NCBI RefSeq assembly: GCF_000157895.3
Contig: NC_022663.1
Location: 2,790,001-2,854,000, forward strand
DNA: 64,000 bases
Source of the DNA: Mycobacterium kansasii ATCC 12478
GTDB taxonomy: Bacteria > Actinomycetota > Actinomycetes > Mycobacteriales > Mycobacteriaceae
Direction of reading: 5' to 3'
Shown here: in pieces, positions 35,756-44,496 of the stretch
How the letters are laid out: each line of letters starts with the position of its first letter
Numbering within the stretch: the first letter of the stretch is position 1
Position numbers and translations under genes: made by a program
Notes under the pieces: generated by a model
Told to the model about the DNA's origin: nothing
What the model saw: only the letters and a program-made list of their open reading frames with translations
Databases searched by the model: none

Positions 35756-35795
35756 TAGGGTCTTTTCTGCCTGAAGCCAGGCGGAAAAGACCCTA
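35756..35795 (+). terminator. Strong hairpin terminator after the short ORF
   Basis: TAGGGTCTTTTCTGCCT pairs with AGGCGGAAAAGACCCTA around the loop GAAGCC: a 17-base stem with one mismatch, then TTGTCGTT. It stands between the short ORF and the convergent protease gene ending at 35877, so it may serve both strands. Confidence 0.85.
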
Positions 35796-35876
35796 TTGTC
35801 GTTCCGGAACCCACACCCGTTCGGAAGCGGCGGAATCCGGGTCATCAAAACAGCGGCCGTCAAGCCGCAAAATAGC

Positions 35877-36575
35877 TCAGCCCCCGATCGGGACGAAGTC
35901 CGATCCCGGCCGGTTCTTGGCGTTGATGTCGGCCAGGTCCGCGTTGATCGACATCACCACCGCCGGCGTGTGCAGCGGAATGTACTTGGTGACGCAGCCG
36001 GGCAGGTTCTCGCTGAACGCTCCGTGGATCATCCCGACCAGCAGGTTGTCCACCGTCACCGGCGCCCCGGAATCCCCGGGGCCGCCGCAGACCTGCATCA
36101 CGATGGTGCCCGGGTCCTGCCCCGGACCCCAGGTGACCCCGCACGAGTTGCCCGTGGATCGTCCTTGTTTGCAGGCGATCTGGCCGAACGTCGGATCGGG
36201 ACCGATGCCGTTGATCGCAAAGCCGTTGAAGTCGGCCACCGGCGTCACCTTGGCCGGATCGAACTTGATCACCGCGTAGTCGAGGGTGTCGTTGCCGGCC
36301 ACCATGGTGCCCACGATGCCTTTCGCTTCCGCACCCTCGGCGGCGACGGGCGCGCCCGGACCACCGCAGTGCGCGGAGCTGAATCCGATGAGGTCGCCGT
36401 TCTTGTCGTGGCCGATGGTCGTCAACGTGCACAACGTCCCCCCGTTGACGACGATGCCCGCACCGCCACCCAACGGAACCTTGTCGTCGGCAGCCGCGGT
36501 GCCCGCGGGAAGAAACCCGACAGCCAGGACCACGGCCACGGTCGCCGCGGTGAAGCAGCGGTGCGCCGTCTGCAA
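35877..36575 (-). CDS. Secreted chymotrypsin-like serine protease (Rv3668c family)
   Basis: 232 residues from TTG 36575, which has GGGAG seven bases upstream and gives the H37Rv length; the frame extends to 36614 but with no better site. Signal peptide QTAHRCFTAATVAVVLAVGFLPAGTAAA, then a streptogrisin/alpha-lytic-like domain with His in FSSAHC, Asp in TLDYAVIKFD and Ser in CGGPGDSGAPV. Cysteines fit the family's disulfides. Substrate unknown; acts outside the cytoplasm. Confidence 0.9.
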   Translation of the reverse strand: MQTAHRCFTAATVAVVLAVGFLPAGTAAADDKVPLGGGAGIVVNGGTLCTLTTIGHDKNGDLIGFSSAHCGGPGAPVAAEGAEAKGIVGTMVAGNDTLDYAVIKFDPAKVTPVADFNGFAINGIGPDPTFGQIACKQGRSTGNSCGVTWGPGQDPGTIVMQVCGGPGDSGAPVTVDNLLVGMIHGAFSENLPGCVTKYIPLHTPAVVMSINADLADINAKNRPGSDFVPIGG

Positions 36576-36823
36576 AGTGGTACTCCCGTCGGTGGTGGGA
36601 CTTCTTCCGGACATCACCGGACATCAAGGACAGATGCGCCAGTGTAGATGATCGTCAGATTACGTCCGATGCCGTTAGAGGTGGCCCCTGACCGTCAATT
36701 TAATAGGTTGAAACCGCCCGGAAACTCACGGTCTTCGGCTGGCCTCGTCCGGCACCGAAGCGCATGGCAACATAAACCGCGACTACCGCGAAACCGTGGC
36801 CCGTCAACGCGAGAGGATCGTCT

Positions 36824-37342
36824 GTGAGCAAACCTGATCGCCAGACCGGTGTGCCCAGCACGCTGACCACGATTCCGTTGGCCGATCCGCACGCCCGGCC
36901 CGGTGAACCGTCGATCGGCGACCTGATCAAAGACGCGACGACCCAGATGTCGACGCTGGTACGGGCCGAGGTCGAACTGGCCCGAGCCGAGATCACTCGC
37001 GACGTCAAGAGGGGTCTGACCGGCAGCGTGTTCTTCATCGCCGCGCTGGTGGTGCTGTTCTACTCGACCTTCTTCCTGTTCTTCTTCCTTGCCGAGCTGC
37101 TCGACTCCTGGCTGTGGCGCTGGGTGGCGTTCCTGATCGTCTTCGCCCTCATGGTGGTGACCACCGTCGTGCTCGCACTGTTGGGTTTCCTCAAGGTCCG
37201 ACGAATCCGGGGACCACAGCAGACCATCGAGTCGGTCAAGGAGACCCGCACCGCGCTCATGCCGGGCCACGACAAGACCCCGGCCGTGACCCGCCCGGCG
37301 GCACCCGAGGGCACGACGCCCACCGATCCGTCGGGTTGGTAA
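36824..37342 (+). CDS. Holin-like membrane protein (phage holin superfamily, Rv3669)
   Basis: 172 residues, identical in length to Rv3669. An N-terminal amphipathic segment SIGDLIKDATTQMSTLVRAEVELARAEITRDVKRG, then two long hydrophobic helices about 66-90 and 97-125 (FFIAALVVLFYSTFFLFFFLAELL; VAFLIVFALMVVTTVVLALLGFL) and a soluble tail. Matches the actinobacterial putative-holin family; real pore-forming activity is not shown. The GTG start is directly followed, after its stop, by ephE with no gap. Confidence 0.88.
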   Translation: MSKPDRQTGVPSTLTTIPLADPHARPGEPSIGDLIKDATTQMSTLVRAEVELARAEITRDVKRGLTGSVFFIAALVVLFYSTFFLFFFLAELLDSWLWRWVAFLIVFALMVVTTVVLALLGFLKVRRIRGPQQTIESVKETRTALMPGHDKTPAVTRPAAPEGTTPTDPSGW

Positions 37343-38311
37343 GTGCCGGCACCAGATCCGTCGATGACCCGCATCGACGGGCCATGGCGGCATCTGGACG
37401 TGCACGCCAACGGCATCCGGTTCCACGTCGTCGAGGCCATTCCGGCCGACCCGGACGCGGCGGAGCCGGCCATACCGGCGATGGCACGGCCCCTGGTGAT
37501 CCTGTTGCACGGATTCGGTTCGTTCTGGTGGTCGTGGCGTCACCAGCTGCGCGGGCTCACGAGTGCCCGGGTGGTCGCGGTCGACCTGCGCGGCTACGGC
37601 GGCAGCGACAAACCGCCCCGCGGCTACGACGGCTGGACCCTGGCCGGTGACACGGCCGGATTGATCCGCGCGCTGGGACACTCGTCGGCCACGCTGGTCG
37701 GTCATGCCGACGGCGGGCTCGCCTGCTGGACCACCGCGCTGCTGCACTCCCGGCTGGTGCGGTCCATCGCGCTGATCAGCTCACCGCATCCGGCCGCGCT
37801 GCGCCGATCCACCCTGACCAGGCGAGACCAGGGCCGCGCACTGTTGCCGACATTGCTGCGCTACCAAGTGCCGCTGTGGCCCGAGCGCCTGCTGACCCGG
37901 GATGACGCGGCCGAAATCGAGCGCCTGGTACGCATTCGTAGCAGCGCCAAATGGGTTGCCTCCGAAGACTTTTCGCAGACGATCGGCTATCTGCGGCAGG
38001 CCATCCGGATTCCTGCTGCCGCGCACTCGGCACTGGAGTACCAGCGTTGGGCCGTGCGCAGTCAGCTGCGCGGCGAAGGCCGGCGCTTCATGAAGTCGAT
38101 GCGTCGGCAACTCGGCGTGCCGTTGCTGCACCTACGCGGTGACGCCGATCCCTACGTCCTGGCCGATCCGGTCGAGCGCACCCACCGTTACGCGCCGCAC
38201 GGACGCTACGTATCCGTCGCCGGCGCCGGACATTTCAGCCACGAAGAAGCACCCGAGGAGGTCAACCGGCAGCTGGCACGGTTCCTCGATCAGGTGCACC
38301 GGCTCAGCTGA
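37343..38311 (+). CDS. ephE: Epoxide hydrolase-like alpha/beta hydrolase EphE
   Basis: 322 residues. Oxyanion motif LLHGFGSFWWSW (HGFG), RVVAVDLRGYGGSDKPPRGYD, nucleophile elbow VGHADGGLACW with Asp as nucleophile (typical of epoxide hydrolases), and a late catalytic His in GAGHFSHEEAPEEV. Hydrates epoxides or related xenobiotic/lipid substrates. GTG 37343 abuts the stop of the preceding gene; ATG 37364 is an alternative. Overlaps the convergent marP end by eight bases. Confidence 0.9.
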   Translation: MPAPDPSMTRIDGPWRHLDVHANGIRFHVVEAIPADPDAAEPAIPAMARPLVILLHGFGSFWWSWRHQLRGLTSARVVAVDLRGYGGSDKPPRGYDGWTLAGDTAGLIRALGHSSATLVGHADGGLACWTTALLHSRLVRSIALISSPHPAALRRSTLTRRDQGRALLPTLLRYQVPLWPERLLTRDDAAEIERLVRIRSSAKWVASEDFSQTIGYLRQAIRIPAAAHSALEYQRWAVRSQLRGEGRRFMKSMRRQLGVPLLHLRGDADPYVLADPVERTHRYAPHGRYVSVAGAGHFSHEEAPEEVNRQLARFLDQVHRLS

Positions 38312-39515
38312 CGCACGCCCCGGTGCCGACGCGCTGGGTGGCCCCGATCTTTTCCAGCTGACTGGCCACCTCACCGGCGGTCAGCACGAACCCGGTGTCC
38401 GGGTCGTCGACGGCCGCGCCGAACACCACGCCGAGCACCTGACCGTTGAGGTCGATCAACGGTCCACCCGAGTCGCCCTGCTCCACGTTGGCCCTGATGG
38501 TGTAGACGTCGCGGGTGACCGGCTGGGGGTTGCGGTAGATGTCGGGACCACTGAGTTTGATGGCCTCGCGAATCCGGGCCGGCGTCGCGGTGAAGTTGCC
38601 GCCGCCGGGGTAGCCCAGCACCACAACGCTGGTGCCCGTTCTGGCTTCTTCTTGGGCGAACACCAGCGGCGCCGGCGGCAGGTGCGGGACGGCCAGGATC
38701 GCGATGTCGACCGAAGGGTCGTAGGACACCACGGTCGCGTCCAGGGGCTTGCCGCTCGCGTAGACCTGCACACTGTTGGACCCGGCGACCACGTGAGCGT
38801 TGGTCATCACGCGCTCGGGGGCAACCACGAAGCCGCTGCCCTCCAGCACCTTCTGGCAGCTGGGGGCCAGGCTGCGGATCTTGAGCACGCTCGGCGCGGT
38901 GGCCGTCACCACCGGGTTGTCGGCCAGCGCGGGATCGGGCGAGGCGACCGGAATGACCGGGGTGCGGCTGAACGGCTCCAGCACCTGCGGCAGGCCCGAG
39001 GTGTTCAGCAGCGCCGAAAGCCGCTTGGGCACCGTCTTGAGCCAGGTGGGTGCCACCTCGTTGACCTCGGCGAGCACCCGTGACCCGCGAACCGCCGCCG
39101 CCAACTCCGGCTGATCCTTCGACTGGGTCAGCGGCGTCGCCAGCAGCCACGCCGCCGTCAGCACCACGACCAGCTGCACCGCCACCCCGATGACCGAGTC
39201 GATCACCCGGACCGGCCGATTGCGGATCGCCCCGCGCACGGCCCGTCCCAGCACCACACCTGCGACTTCGCCGACCACGACCAGTCCGAGGATCAGAAAC
39301 AGCGCGGTGAACAGCTTGGCCCGGGGGGCAGCGATGTGGGCGACGATGTGGGGCGCCAGCAGGACGCCGGCAATCGCGCCCAGCAGCACACCGGCAAACG
39401 ACAGCATCGAGCCCAGCGCACCGGACCGCCAGCCCGAGATCGCCGCGATGAAGGCGACCGCCAACACCGCGATATCGAGCCATTGTGACGGGGTCATGGC
39501 ATTCATCGAGTTCAT
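38304..39515 (-). CDS. marP: Membrane-anchored periplasmic serine protease MarP (acid resistance)
   Basis: 403 residues. Four N-terminal transmembrane helices (DIAVLAVAFIAAISG, MLSFAGVLLGAIAGVLLAP, LFTALFLILGLVVVGEVAGVVLG, VQLVVVLTAAWLL), then a chymotrypsin-like domain with His241 (TNAHVVAG), Asp270 (DPSVDIAIL) and Ser349 (QGDSGGPL), and Cys220/Cys401 for the redox disulfide. In M. tuberculosis it processes RipA and is needed to keep pH in the acidified phagosome. ATG 39515 overlaps the upstream stop (ATGA); ATG 39497 gives the 397-residue H37Rv form. Confidence 0.95.
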   Translation of the reverse strand: MNSMNAMTPSQWLDIAVLAVAFIAAISGWRSGALGSMLSFAGVLLGAIAGVLLAPHIVAHIAAPRAKLFTALFLILGLVVVGEVAGVVLGRAVRGAIRNRPVRVIDSVIGVAVQLVVVLTAAWLLATPLTQSKDQPELAAAVRGSRVLAEVNEVAPTWLKTVPKRLSALLNTSGLPQVLEPFSRTPVIPVASPDPALADNPVVTATAPSVLKIRSLAPSCQKVLEGSGFVVAPERVMTNAHVVAGSNSVQVYASGKPLDATVVSYDPSVDIAILAVPHLPPAPLVFAQEEARTGTSVVVLGYPGGGNFTATPARIREAIKLSGPDIYRNPQPVTRDVYTIRANVEQGDSGGPLIDLNGQVLGVVFGAAVDDPDTGFVLTAGEVASQLEKIGATQRVGTGACVS

Positions 39516-40276
39516 CGCAGTCCACCCTGCTCACCGACCAGCGCCATCGCGTCGTCCAGTTCGCGGACATCGCTGGTGTCCCAGGGCCTGGCCCACCCTG
39601 CAACGTCGAGCACCGCCGAAATCACCTGGCCGGTGAACCCCCAGACCAGCATGTGGTTGAGCAGAAACGCCGGCCCGGCCCACCGCCGACTCAACGTCCG
39701 CCGGTACACCATCAGCCGGTTTTCCGGATTGACGAAGGCGCGCACCGGAACCCGCGTCACCATGGCCGTCTCCGCCTCGTTGACGACGTGCACCGGTCCG
39801 GGATCGGGGGAATACGCCAGCACCGGGACGACGTGGAATCGCGACGGAGCGATGAAGGTGCGTTCCATGGTGGCCAGTGGGTGGAGCTTGGCCGGGTCGA
39901 GTCCGGTCTCCTCATGGGCTTCCCGGAAGGCGGTGGCCACCGGACCCTGGTCTCCGGGATCGGATGCGCCGCCGGGGAATGCCGCCTGACCGGCATGGTG
40001 ACGCAAGGTCGACGCCCGCACCGTCAACAGCAGGTCGGCGTCGTCGGGAACGCCGCCGTCGGCCCGCCCGGACTCGGGACCGGAGAACAGCACCAGAACG
40101 GCCGCTTCGCGTTCGTTGCGACGCAGGGATGCGGTCGCCCGGGCCGCCGTCACCATGGCCAGCATGTCGGCCGGCAACCGCCGCCGGACCGCGTCGGGCA
40201 CCCGGTCCACGTTGTCGACCAGTGGGCGCAGCCAGGACGGGCCGACCTCGGGCGTCAGGGCAACCCCAGCGTTCAC
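39512..40276 (-). CDS. Nudix hydrolase, CoA-pyrophosphatase type (Rv3672c family)
   Basis: 254 residues from GTG 40276, chosen because AGGAGG lies five bases upstream; a TTG at 40327 would add 17 residues. Nudix box FPGGASDPGDQGPVATAFREAHEETGL, with the REAHEE core intact and Asp instead of Glu at the first acidic position, as in NudL-type members. Likely hydrolyses CoA or related pyrophosphates. Lies in a chain nth - TlpA-like - Nudix - marP of adjoining genes on one strand. Confidence 0.88.
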   Translation of the reverse strand: MNAGVALTPEVGPSWLRPLVDNVDRVPDAVRRRLPADMLAMVTAARATASLRRNEREAAVLVLFSGPESGRADGGVPDDADLLLTVRASTLRHHAGQAAFPGGASDPGDQGPVATAFREAHEETGLDPAKLHPLATMERTFIAPSRFHVVPVLAYSPDPGPVHVVNEAETAMVTRVPVRAFVNPENRLMVYRRTLSRRWAGPAFLLNHMLVWGFTGQVISAVLDVAGWARPWDTSDVRELDDAMALVGEQGGLR

Positions 40277-40331
40277 CGGCGCCTCCTTGTCGGGCTGGTC
40301 GGGTGCACCTGCCCGCCTTCTCTCCAACCGC

Positions 40332-40982
40332 TCACCACGCCTTGTCTCCGACCGCAGCCGCTATCTCCTCGGCGCTGGCGAAAGCGCGCGGCAGGGTCTG
40401 GGCCACGCTACCGTCCGGCCGCAAGAGCACTGTCGCGGGCATCACATTCGCCACCCGCAATGCTGCCGCCACTTTACGGCGGCCGTCCTGCAGGGTCGGC
40501 AACCGAACACCCAGATCGGCCAACCGCAGCAACGCGGCCGTCTCATTCTCGTCCTGATGAACCGTCACCACCATGACTTCGGGCCCGACCCGTTGTTGAT
40601 ATTCGGCCATCGCGGGCAGTTCGGCTATGCACTCCCCGCACCAGTACGCCCATAGATTGAGCAGCACCCGCCGCCCGGCCAGCGCCCGGGCCACGTCGAC
40701 GGCGGAACCGTCGGCCGCGCATTCCACCACCACGCCGGTCAGTGCCGGTGAGCCCGAGCCGGCACCGGCGGCCGGGCAGGGCGGCAGGTTGGCGCGCCGC
40801 CGCGGCCCGGCCAGCGCCGCGGCGGTGTCGGCATCCCGGTGGTCTCGCGCCGCCGGCGCCTGTGGGGTTGCGGTGCTTGGGGAGTCGTCACGCAGTTGGA
40901 CGACCAGCGCCACGATGAGGGTGGCGACCACCGCCAGGACCGCGACGGTCCAGCGGGTTCTCGAGGACAGTCGCGATGTCAC
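40332..40982 (-). CDS. Membrane-tethered TlpA/ResA-like thioredoxin
   Basis: 216 residues. Single N-terminal anchor WTVAVLAVVATLIVALVVQL, then a periplasmic thioredoxin fold with LLNLWAYWCGECIAELPAM (active-site WCGEC) and cis-Pro region VMPATVLLRPDG. Probable extracytoplasmic disulfide reductase or oxidase. GTG 40982 overlaps the nth stop as GTGA. Equivalent of Rv3673c. Confidence 0.9.
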   Translation of the reverse strand: MTSRLSSRTRWTVAVLAVVATLIVALVVQLRDDSPSTATPQAPAARDHRDADTAAALAGPRRRANLPPCPAAGAGSGSPALTGVVVECAADGSAVDVARALAGRRVLLNLWAYWCGECIAELPAMAEYQQRVGPEVMVVTVHQDENETAALLRLADLGVRLPTLQDGRRKVAAALRVANVMPATVLLRPDGSVAQTLPRAFASAEEIAAAVGDKAW

Positions 40983-41776
40983 AGGCCGGCGAGGGCCAGC
41001 AGATGCTCGGTTTCGGGGCCCTGGACAAGAGGTGCGGCCAGCAGCGGCTCGGTGGGGCCGAGGCCGAAGGAGGGGCAGTCTTTGGCGAGCACGCAGACAC
41101 CGCACGCGGGCTTGCGGGCGTGGCATACCCGGCGGCCGTGGAAGATCACCCGGTGGCTGAGCACGGTCCACTCCTTGCGTTCGATCAGTTCGCCGACCGC
41201 ATGCTCCACCTTCACCGGGTCGGTTTCGGCGGTCCAGTGCCAGCGCCGCACCAACCGCCCGAAGTGGGTGTCGACGGTGATTCCGGGGATGCCGAACGCA
41301 TTGCCGAGAATGACGTTGGCGGTCTTGCGGCCGATTCCCGGCAGCGTCACAAGTTCCGCCATGGTGGCGGGCACCTCGCCGTCGAACCGCTCGACCAGAG
41401 CTTGCCCGAGGCCGATCAACGCGTTGGCCTTGTTACGGAAGAAACCGGTGGGGCGAATGAGGTTTTCCAGCTCGGTGCGGTCCGCTTTGGCATAGTCGAG
41501 CGCAGTCCGATATTTCGCGAACAACGCCGGCGTCGTCAGGTTCACCCGTTTGTCGGTGCTCTGCGCCGAAAGGATGGTCGCCAGCGCCAGTTCGAGCGGA
41601 TTGGTGAAGTCCAATTCGCAGTACACATGCGGAAAGGCTTGTCCCAGTTGACGATTCATCCGCCTGGCCCGGCGCACCAAGGCGGTGCGGGTTTCGGCGG
41701 ACCAGCGCTTGGCGACGTCGGTGGCGAGCGTGGCTGGTTTGGGCCGGGTTGGCCCGGACGACTTTGCCGCTGTCAC
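40979..41776 (-). CDS. nth: Endonuclease III
   Basis: Bifunctional DNA glycosylase/AP lyase for oxidised pyrimidines. 265 residues. Helix-hairpin-helix LPGIGRKTAN with the catalytic Lys, GITVDTHFGRLVRR with the catalytic Asp, and a [4Fe-4S] cluster motif C-x6-C-x2-C-x5-C in RVCHARKPACGVCVLAKDC. GTG 41776 gives 20 residues more than the H37Rv annotation, which may begin downstream at MNRQLGQAF. First gene of the nth-marP chain, divergent from the Rv3675-like gene. Confidence 0.95.
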   Translation of the reverse strand: MTAAKSSGPTRPKPATLATDVAKRWSAETRTALVRRARRMNRQLGQAFPHVYCELDFTNPLELALATILSAQSTDKRVNLTTPALFAKYRTALDYAKADRTELENLIRPTGFFRNKANALIGLGQALVERFDGEVPATMAELVTLPGIGRKTANVILGNAFGIPGITVDTHFGRLVRRWHWTAETDPVKVEHAVGELIERKEWTVLSHRVIFHGRRVCHARKPACGVCVLAKDCPSFGLGPTEPLLAAPLVQGPETEHLLALAGL

Positions 41777-41832
41777 CTACGACAGAGTACTGATTTCGTG
41801 ATCTGACCGAGACCTCGTGTTGATTCAAGGCG

Positions 41833-42180
41833 ATGTTTACTCTCCATGTGTCGTGGTTGCTGGTGGCGTGCGTTCCGGCGTTGCTGATGCTGACGACCCT
41901 CGGCCTCGGTCGGCTGGAACAGACGCTTTCCTGCGATACCGTGACCGCCTCGGACGTTGCCGAGTTTCTCGAGCAGGCTCAGGCCGCCGATGTGCACCGG
42001 CTAGCCCGTGATGGCATGCCGGAGGCGCTGGCTTATCTGCATCGACGCGAGGCGCCGGCCCTGACCGAGGCCCCCGCCACCAGGGCCCTCACCGGCAAGT
42101 ATCACGCCGATCCCTACCGTGCTGCCCCTCGACACATCCATTCCCGGGTTAAGGCGACTCGACACATCAATCGTGTGTAG
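41833..42180 (+). CDS. Small membrane protein, Rv3675-like
   Basis: 115 residues: one N-terminal hydrophobic segment MFTLHVSWLLVACVPALLMLTTLGL, then a soluble, charged tail (VAEFLEQAQAADVHRLARDGMPEALAYLHRRE). No domain recognised. It lies between nth and crp, as in H37Rv, where the homolog is 125 residues. Function unknown. Confidence 0.82.
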   Translation: MFTLHVSWLLVACVPALLMLTTLGLGRLEQTLSCDTVTASDVAEFLEQAQAADVHRLARDGMPEALAYLHRREAPALTEAPATRALTGKYHADPYRAAPRHIHSRVKATRHINRV

Positions 42181-42278
42181 CGTTGGCACGTCGTACCGAT
42201 TGGCCTAACCTGTACACCGGCGCTGGTCAAGAGGGCCGGCCTGCCCGTATCACTTCGTTGGAAAGCTGAAGAGGCAAC

Positions 42279-42953
42279 GTGGACGAGATCCTGGCAAGGG
42301 CAGGAATCTTCCAAGGGGTTGAGCCCAGCGCGGTCGCGGCACTGACCAAGCAGCTGCAGCCCGTTGACTTCCCCCGCGGACACACGGTTTTCGCTGAAGG
42401 TGAGCCGGGCGATCGGCTGTACATCATCATCTCGGGCAAGGTGAAAATCGGGCGCCGCTCGCCCGACGGCCGGGAGAACCTGCTGACCATCATGGGCCCG
42501 TCCGACATGTTCGGCGAGCTGTCGATTTTCGACCCCGGGCCGCGGACATCCAGCGCGACCACGATCACCGAGGTGCGGGCGGTCTCGATGGACCGCGACG
42601 CGCTGCGGGCGTGGATCGCCGATCGTCCGGAAATCGCCGAGCAGCTGCTGCGCGTCCTGGCGCGCCGGTTGCGGCGCACCAACAACAATCTGGCCGACCT
42701 CATCTTCACCGACGTGCCCGGCCGGGTGGCCAAGCAGCTGCTGCAGCTTGCCCAGCGTTTCGGCACCCAGGAGGGCGGCGCGATGCGGGTCACCCACGAC
42801 CTCACTCAGGAGGAGATCGCACAGCTGGTCGGCGCTTCCCGGGAGACGGTGAACAAGGCGCTGGCCGACTTCGCGCACCGCGGCTGGATCCGGTTGGAGG
42901 GCAAGAGCGTGCTGATCTCGGATTCTGAACGGCTGGCCCGCCGGGCTCGGTAG
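42279..42953 (+). CDS. crp: cAMP receptor protein family transcription regulator Crp
   Basis: 224 residues, the H37Rv Rv3676 length. Cyclic-nucleotide-binding domain about 1-115 (GHTVFAEGEPGDRLYIIISGKVKIGR; MFGELSIFDPGPRTSSATT, the cAMP phosphate-binding cassette), a dimerisation helix, then winged HTH with LTQEEIAQLVGASRETVNKALADF. Global regulator of carbon, stress and virulence genes. GTG 42279 is well placed after AAGAGG. Confidence 0.97.
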   Translation: MDEILARAGIFQGVEPSAVAALTKQLQPVDFPRGHTVFAEGEPGDRLYIIISGKVKIGRRSPDGRENLLTIMGPSDMFGELSIFDPGPRTSSATTITEVRAVSMDRDALRAWIADRPEIAEQLLRVLARRLRRTNNNLADLIFTDVPGRVAKQLLQLAQRFGTQEGGAMRVTHDLTQEEIAQLVGASRETVNKALADFAHRGWIRLEGKSVLISDSERLARRAR

Positions 42954-43011
42954 TTTCCTCTGCCGAGCCTGTAATTCTGCAGGCCTCCACTCGCGCTTTG
43001 GCTGCAAATTT

Positions 43012-43797
43012 TCAGTTTCGGCGCAGATAGTCCAGTTGCGCCTGCACCGACCATTCGGCCGCATCCCAGAGCTTCTCGTCGACGTCGACATAGACGTGTT
43101 CGACGACCTGACGGGTGGTGGCATCGTCGCCGAGTTCCCGCAGCGCGCAGCGCACCTGCTCGAGCCGCTCCTTTCGGTGCGCAAGGTACCCCTGCGCGAC
43201 GGCCGCGACGTCAGTCAATTCCGGCCCGTGCCCGGGCAGGACGGTCCGCTGACCCAATCCGCGCAGCCGGTGCAGCGATTCCAGGTAGTCGGTCAGGCTG
43301 CCGTCGTCCTTGTCCAGAACGGTGGTGCCGCGGCCCAGCACGCTGTCGGCGGTCAGGACGGCATCCTCGAGCAGGAACGACAGCGAGTCGGCGGTGTGAC
43401 CCGGGGTGGCCAGCACCGTGATCGCCAGCCCGGCAGCCTCGATCACTTCCCCGTCGCTCAGCGTCACCCCGTCGCCACGCTGGAATTGCGGATTCGCCGC
43501 GCGTACCGGTGCCCCGGTCAGCTCGACCAGCTTGTCGATGCCGTCGGTATGGTCGCCGTGGCGATGGCTGATCAGCACCAGCGCGACGCGGCCCAGCGCG
43601 GCGATCCGGGCGATGTGCTCGTCGTCGCCCGGCCCCGGATCGACGATGACCAGCTCGTCGCTGCCCGGTCCGCACAGCACCCAGGTATTGGTGCCCTCCA
43701 GTGTCATCAGGCCGGGGTTGTCGGCCACCAGCACCGATGCCGTGTCGGTGACCGGCCGCAACCGGCCGTACGCGGGGTGGGTCAGCGACTCGGTCAC
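43012..43797 (-). CDS. Metallo-beta-lactamase-fold hydrolase (Rv3677c, LACTB2-like)
   Basis: 261 residues. NTWVLCGPGSDELVIVDPGPG, then metal-binding ISHRHGDHTDG, later LATPGHTADSLSF with His, VLTADSVLG with Asp, and VLPGHGPE. C-terminal helical region HRKERLEQVRCAL resembles the LACTB2 endoribonuclease group. Substrate not known. GTG 43797 is followed by VTESLTHPAYG. Converges with crp. Confidence 0.9.
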   Translation of the reverse strand: MTESLTHPAYGRLRPVTDTASVLVADNPGLMTLEGTNTWVLCGPGSDELVIVDPGPGDDEHIARIAALGRVALVLISHRHGDHTDGIDKLVELTGAPVRAANPQFQRGDGVTLSDGEVIEAAGLAITVLATPGHTADSLSFLLEDAVLTADSVLGRGTTVLDKDDGSLTDYLESLHRLRGLGQRTVLPGHGPELTDVAAVAQGYLAHRKERLEQVRCALRELGDDATTRQVVEHVYVDVDEKLWDAAEWSVQAQLDYLRRN

Positions 43798-43803
43798 GGT
43801 CGC

Positions 43804-44259
43804 CTAGCCGACCTCCACGATCAGCTCGACTTCGACGGGTGCGCCCAGCGGCAGCTCGGACACGCCGACGGCCGAACGCGCATGCGCGCCGTTGTCGCCG
43901 AAGACCTCGGCGAGCAGGTCCGAGGCTCCGTTGATGATGCTGGGCTGACCGTGAAAGCCCGGTGCGGAGGCGACGAACCCGACCACCTTGACCACCCGTG
44001 TCACCGAGTCCAGGCCGACGAGCGAATCCACCGCCGCCAGCGCGTTGAGCGCGCAAATGCGGGCCGCGGCCTTGGCTTCCTCCGGCGTGATGTCTGCGCC
44101 CACCTTGCCCGTACACGCCAGCTTTCCGGCCTCGAAGGGCAGCTGCCCCGAGGTGTAGACGAGGTTGCCGGTGCGCACCGCCGGCACGTAGGCCGCCAGC
44201 GGCGCCACCATCTCCGGAAGCGTGAGGCCTAGTTGCGCGAGCCGGGATTTAGCGTCCAT
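43804..44259 (-). CDS. RidA/YjgF-family protein
   Basis: 151 residues, the Rv3678c length. RidA proteins hydrolyse reactive enamine/imine intermediates of PLP enzymes; this one belongs to a longer YjgF subgroup (GNLVYTSGQLPFEAGKLACTGKVGADITPEEAKAAARICALNALA; ARSAVGVSELPLGAPVEVELIVEV). The Arg and Glu characteristic of the active cleft are visible near the end. Starts at ATG 44259, overlapping the stop of the small DUF4177 gene upstream, and ends seven bases before the hydrolase gene. Confidence 0.9.
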   Translation of the reverse strand: MDAKSRLAQLGLTLPEMVAPLAAYVPAVRTGNLVYTSGQLPFEAGKLACTGKVGADITPEEAKAAARICALNALAAVDSLVGLDSVTRVVKVVGFVASAPGFHGQPSIINGASDLLAEVFGDNGAHARSAVGVSELPLGAPVEVELIVEVG

Positions 44260-44420
44260 CACTTCGGGCGCTTCAGGTAGGCGACGTGCTGCTCGCCGGT
44301 TGGCCCCGGCAACACCGCGACCAGCTCCCAGCCGTCGGCTCCCCACTGGTCGAGGATTTGTTTGGTGGCGTGCGTGAGCAGCGGAACCGTCGCGTACTCC
44401 CATGCGGAGGGTTGGGTCAT
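44259..44420 (-). CDS. DUF4177 small protein (53 aa, Rv3678A-like)
   Basis: Begins MTQPSAWEYATVPLLTH and contains DQWGADGWELVAVLPG, the DUF4177 signature (a Trp-Glu-Leu turn), ending LKRPK. Stop TGA shares a base with the ATG of the RidA gene (TGATG), so translation is coupled. Small conserved cytosolic proteins of unknown role. Too short to be found by length filters, but the family pattern is clear. Confidence 0.88.
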   Translation of the reverse strand: MTQPSAWEYATVPLLTHATKQILDQWGADGWELVAVLPGPTGEQHVAYLKRPK

Positions 44421-44496
44421 GACGGCAGCTTATCCGCCGTCGTTGACGAGCTCCGGCCAACCCGGCGGCCGGGCGAGGCGGTAGGGCTAGCATGCG

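Noticed and set aside
35366..35758. Longer ORFs overlapping the short peptide gene
   Set aside because: They lack start signals and family features and run through the palindromic regulatory region; only the 26-codon ORF has a proper ribosome binding site.
39485..40576. 363-codon plus-strand ORF opposite the Nudix and thioredoxin genes
   Set aside because: Antisense shadow: His/Arg/Gln-rich with no motif, opposite two well-supported genes.
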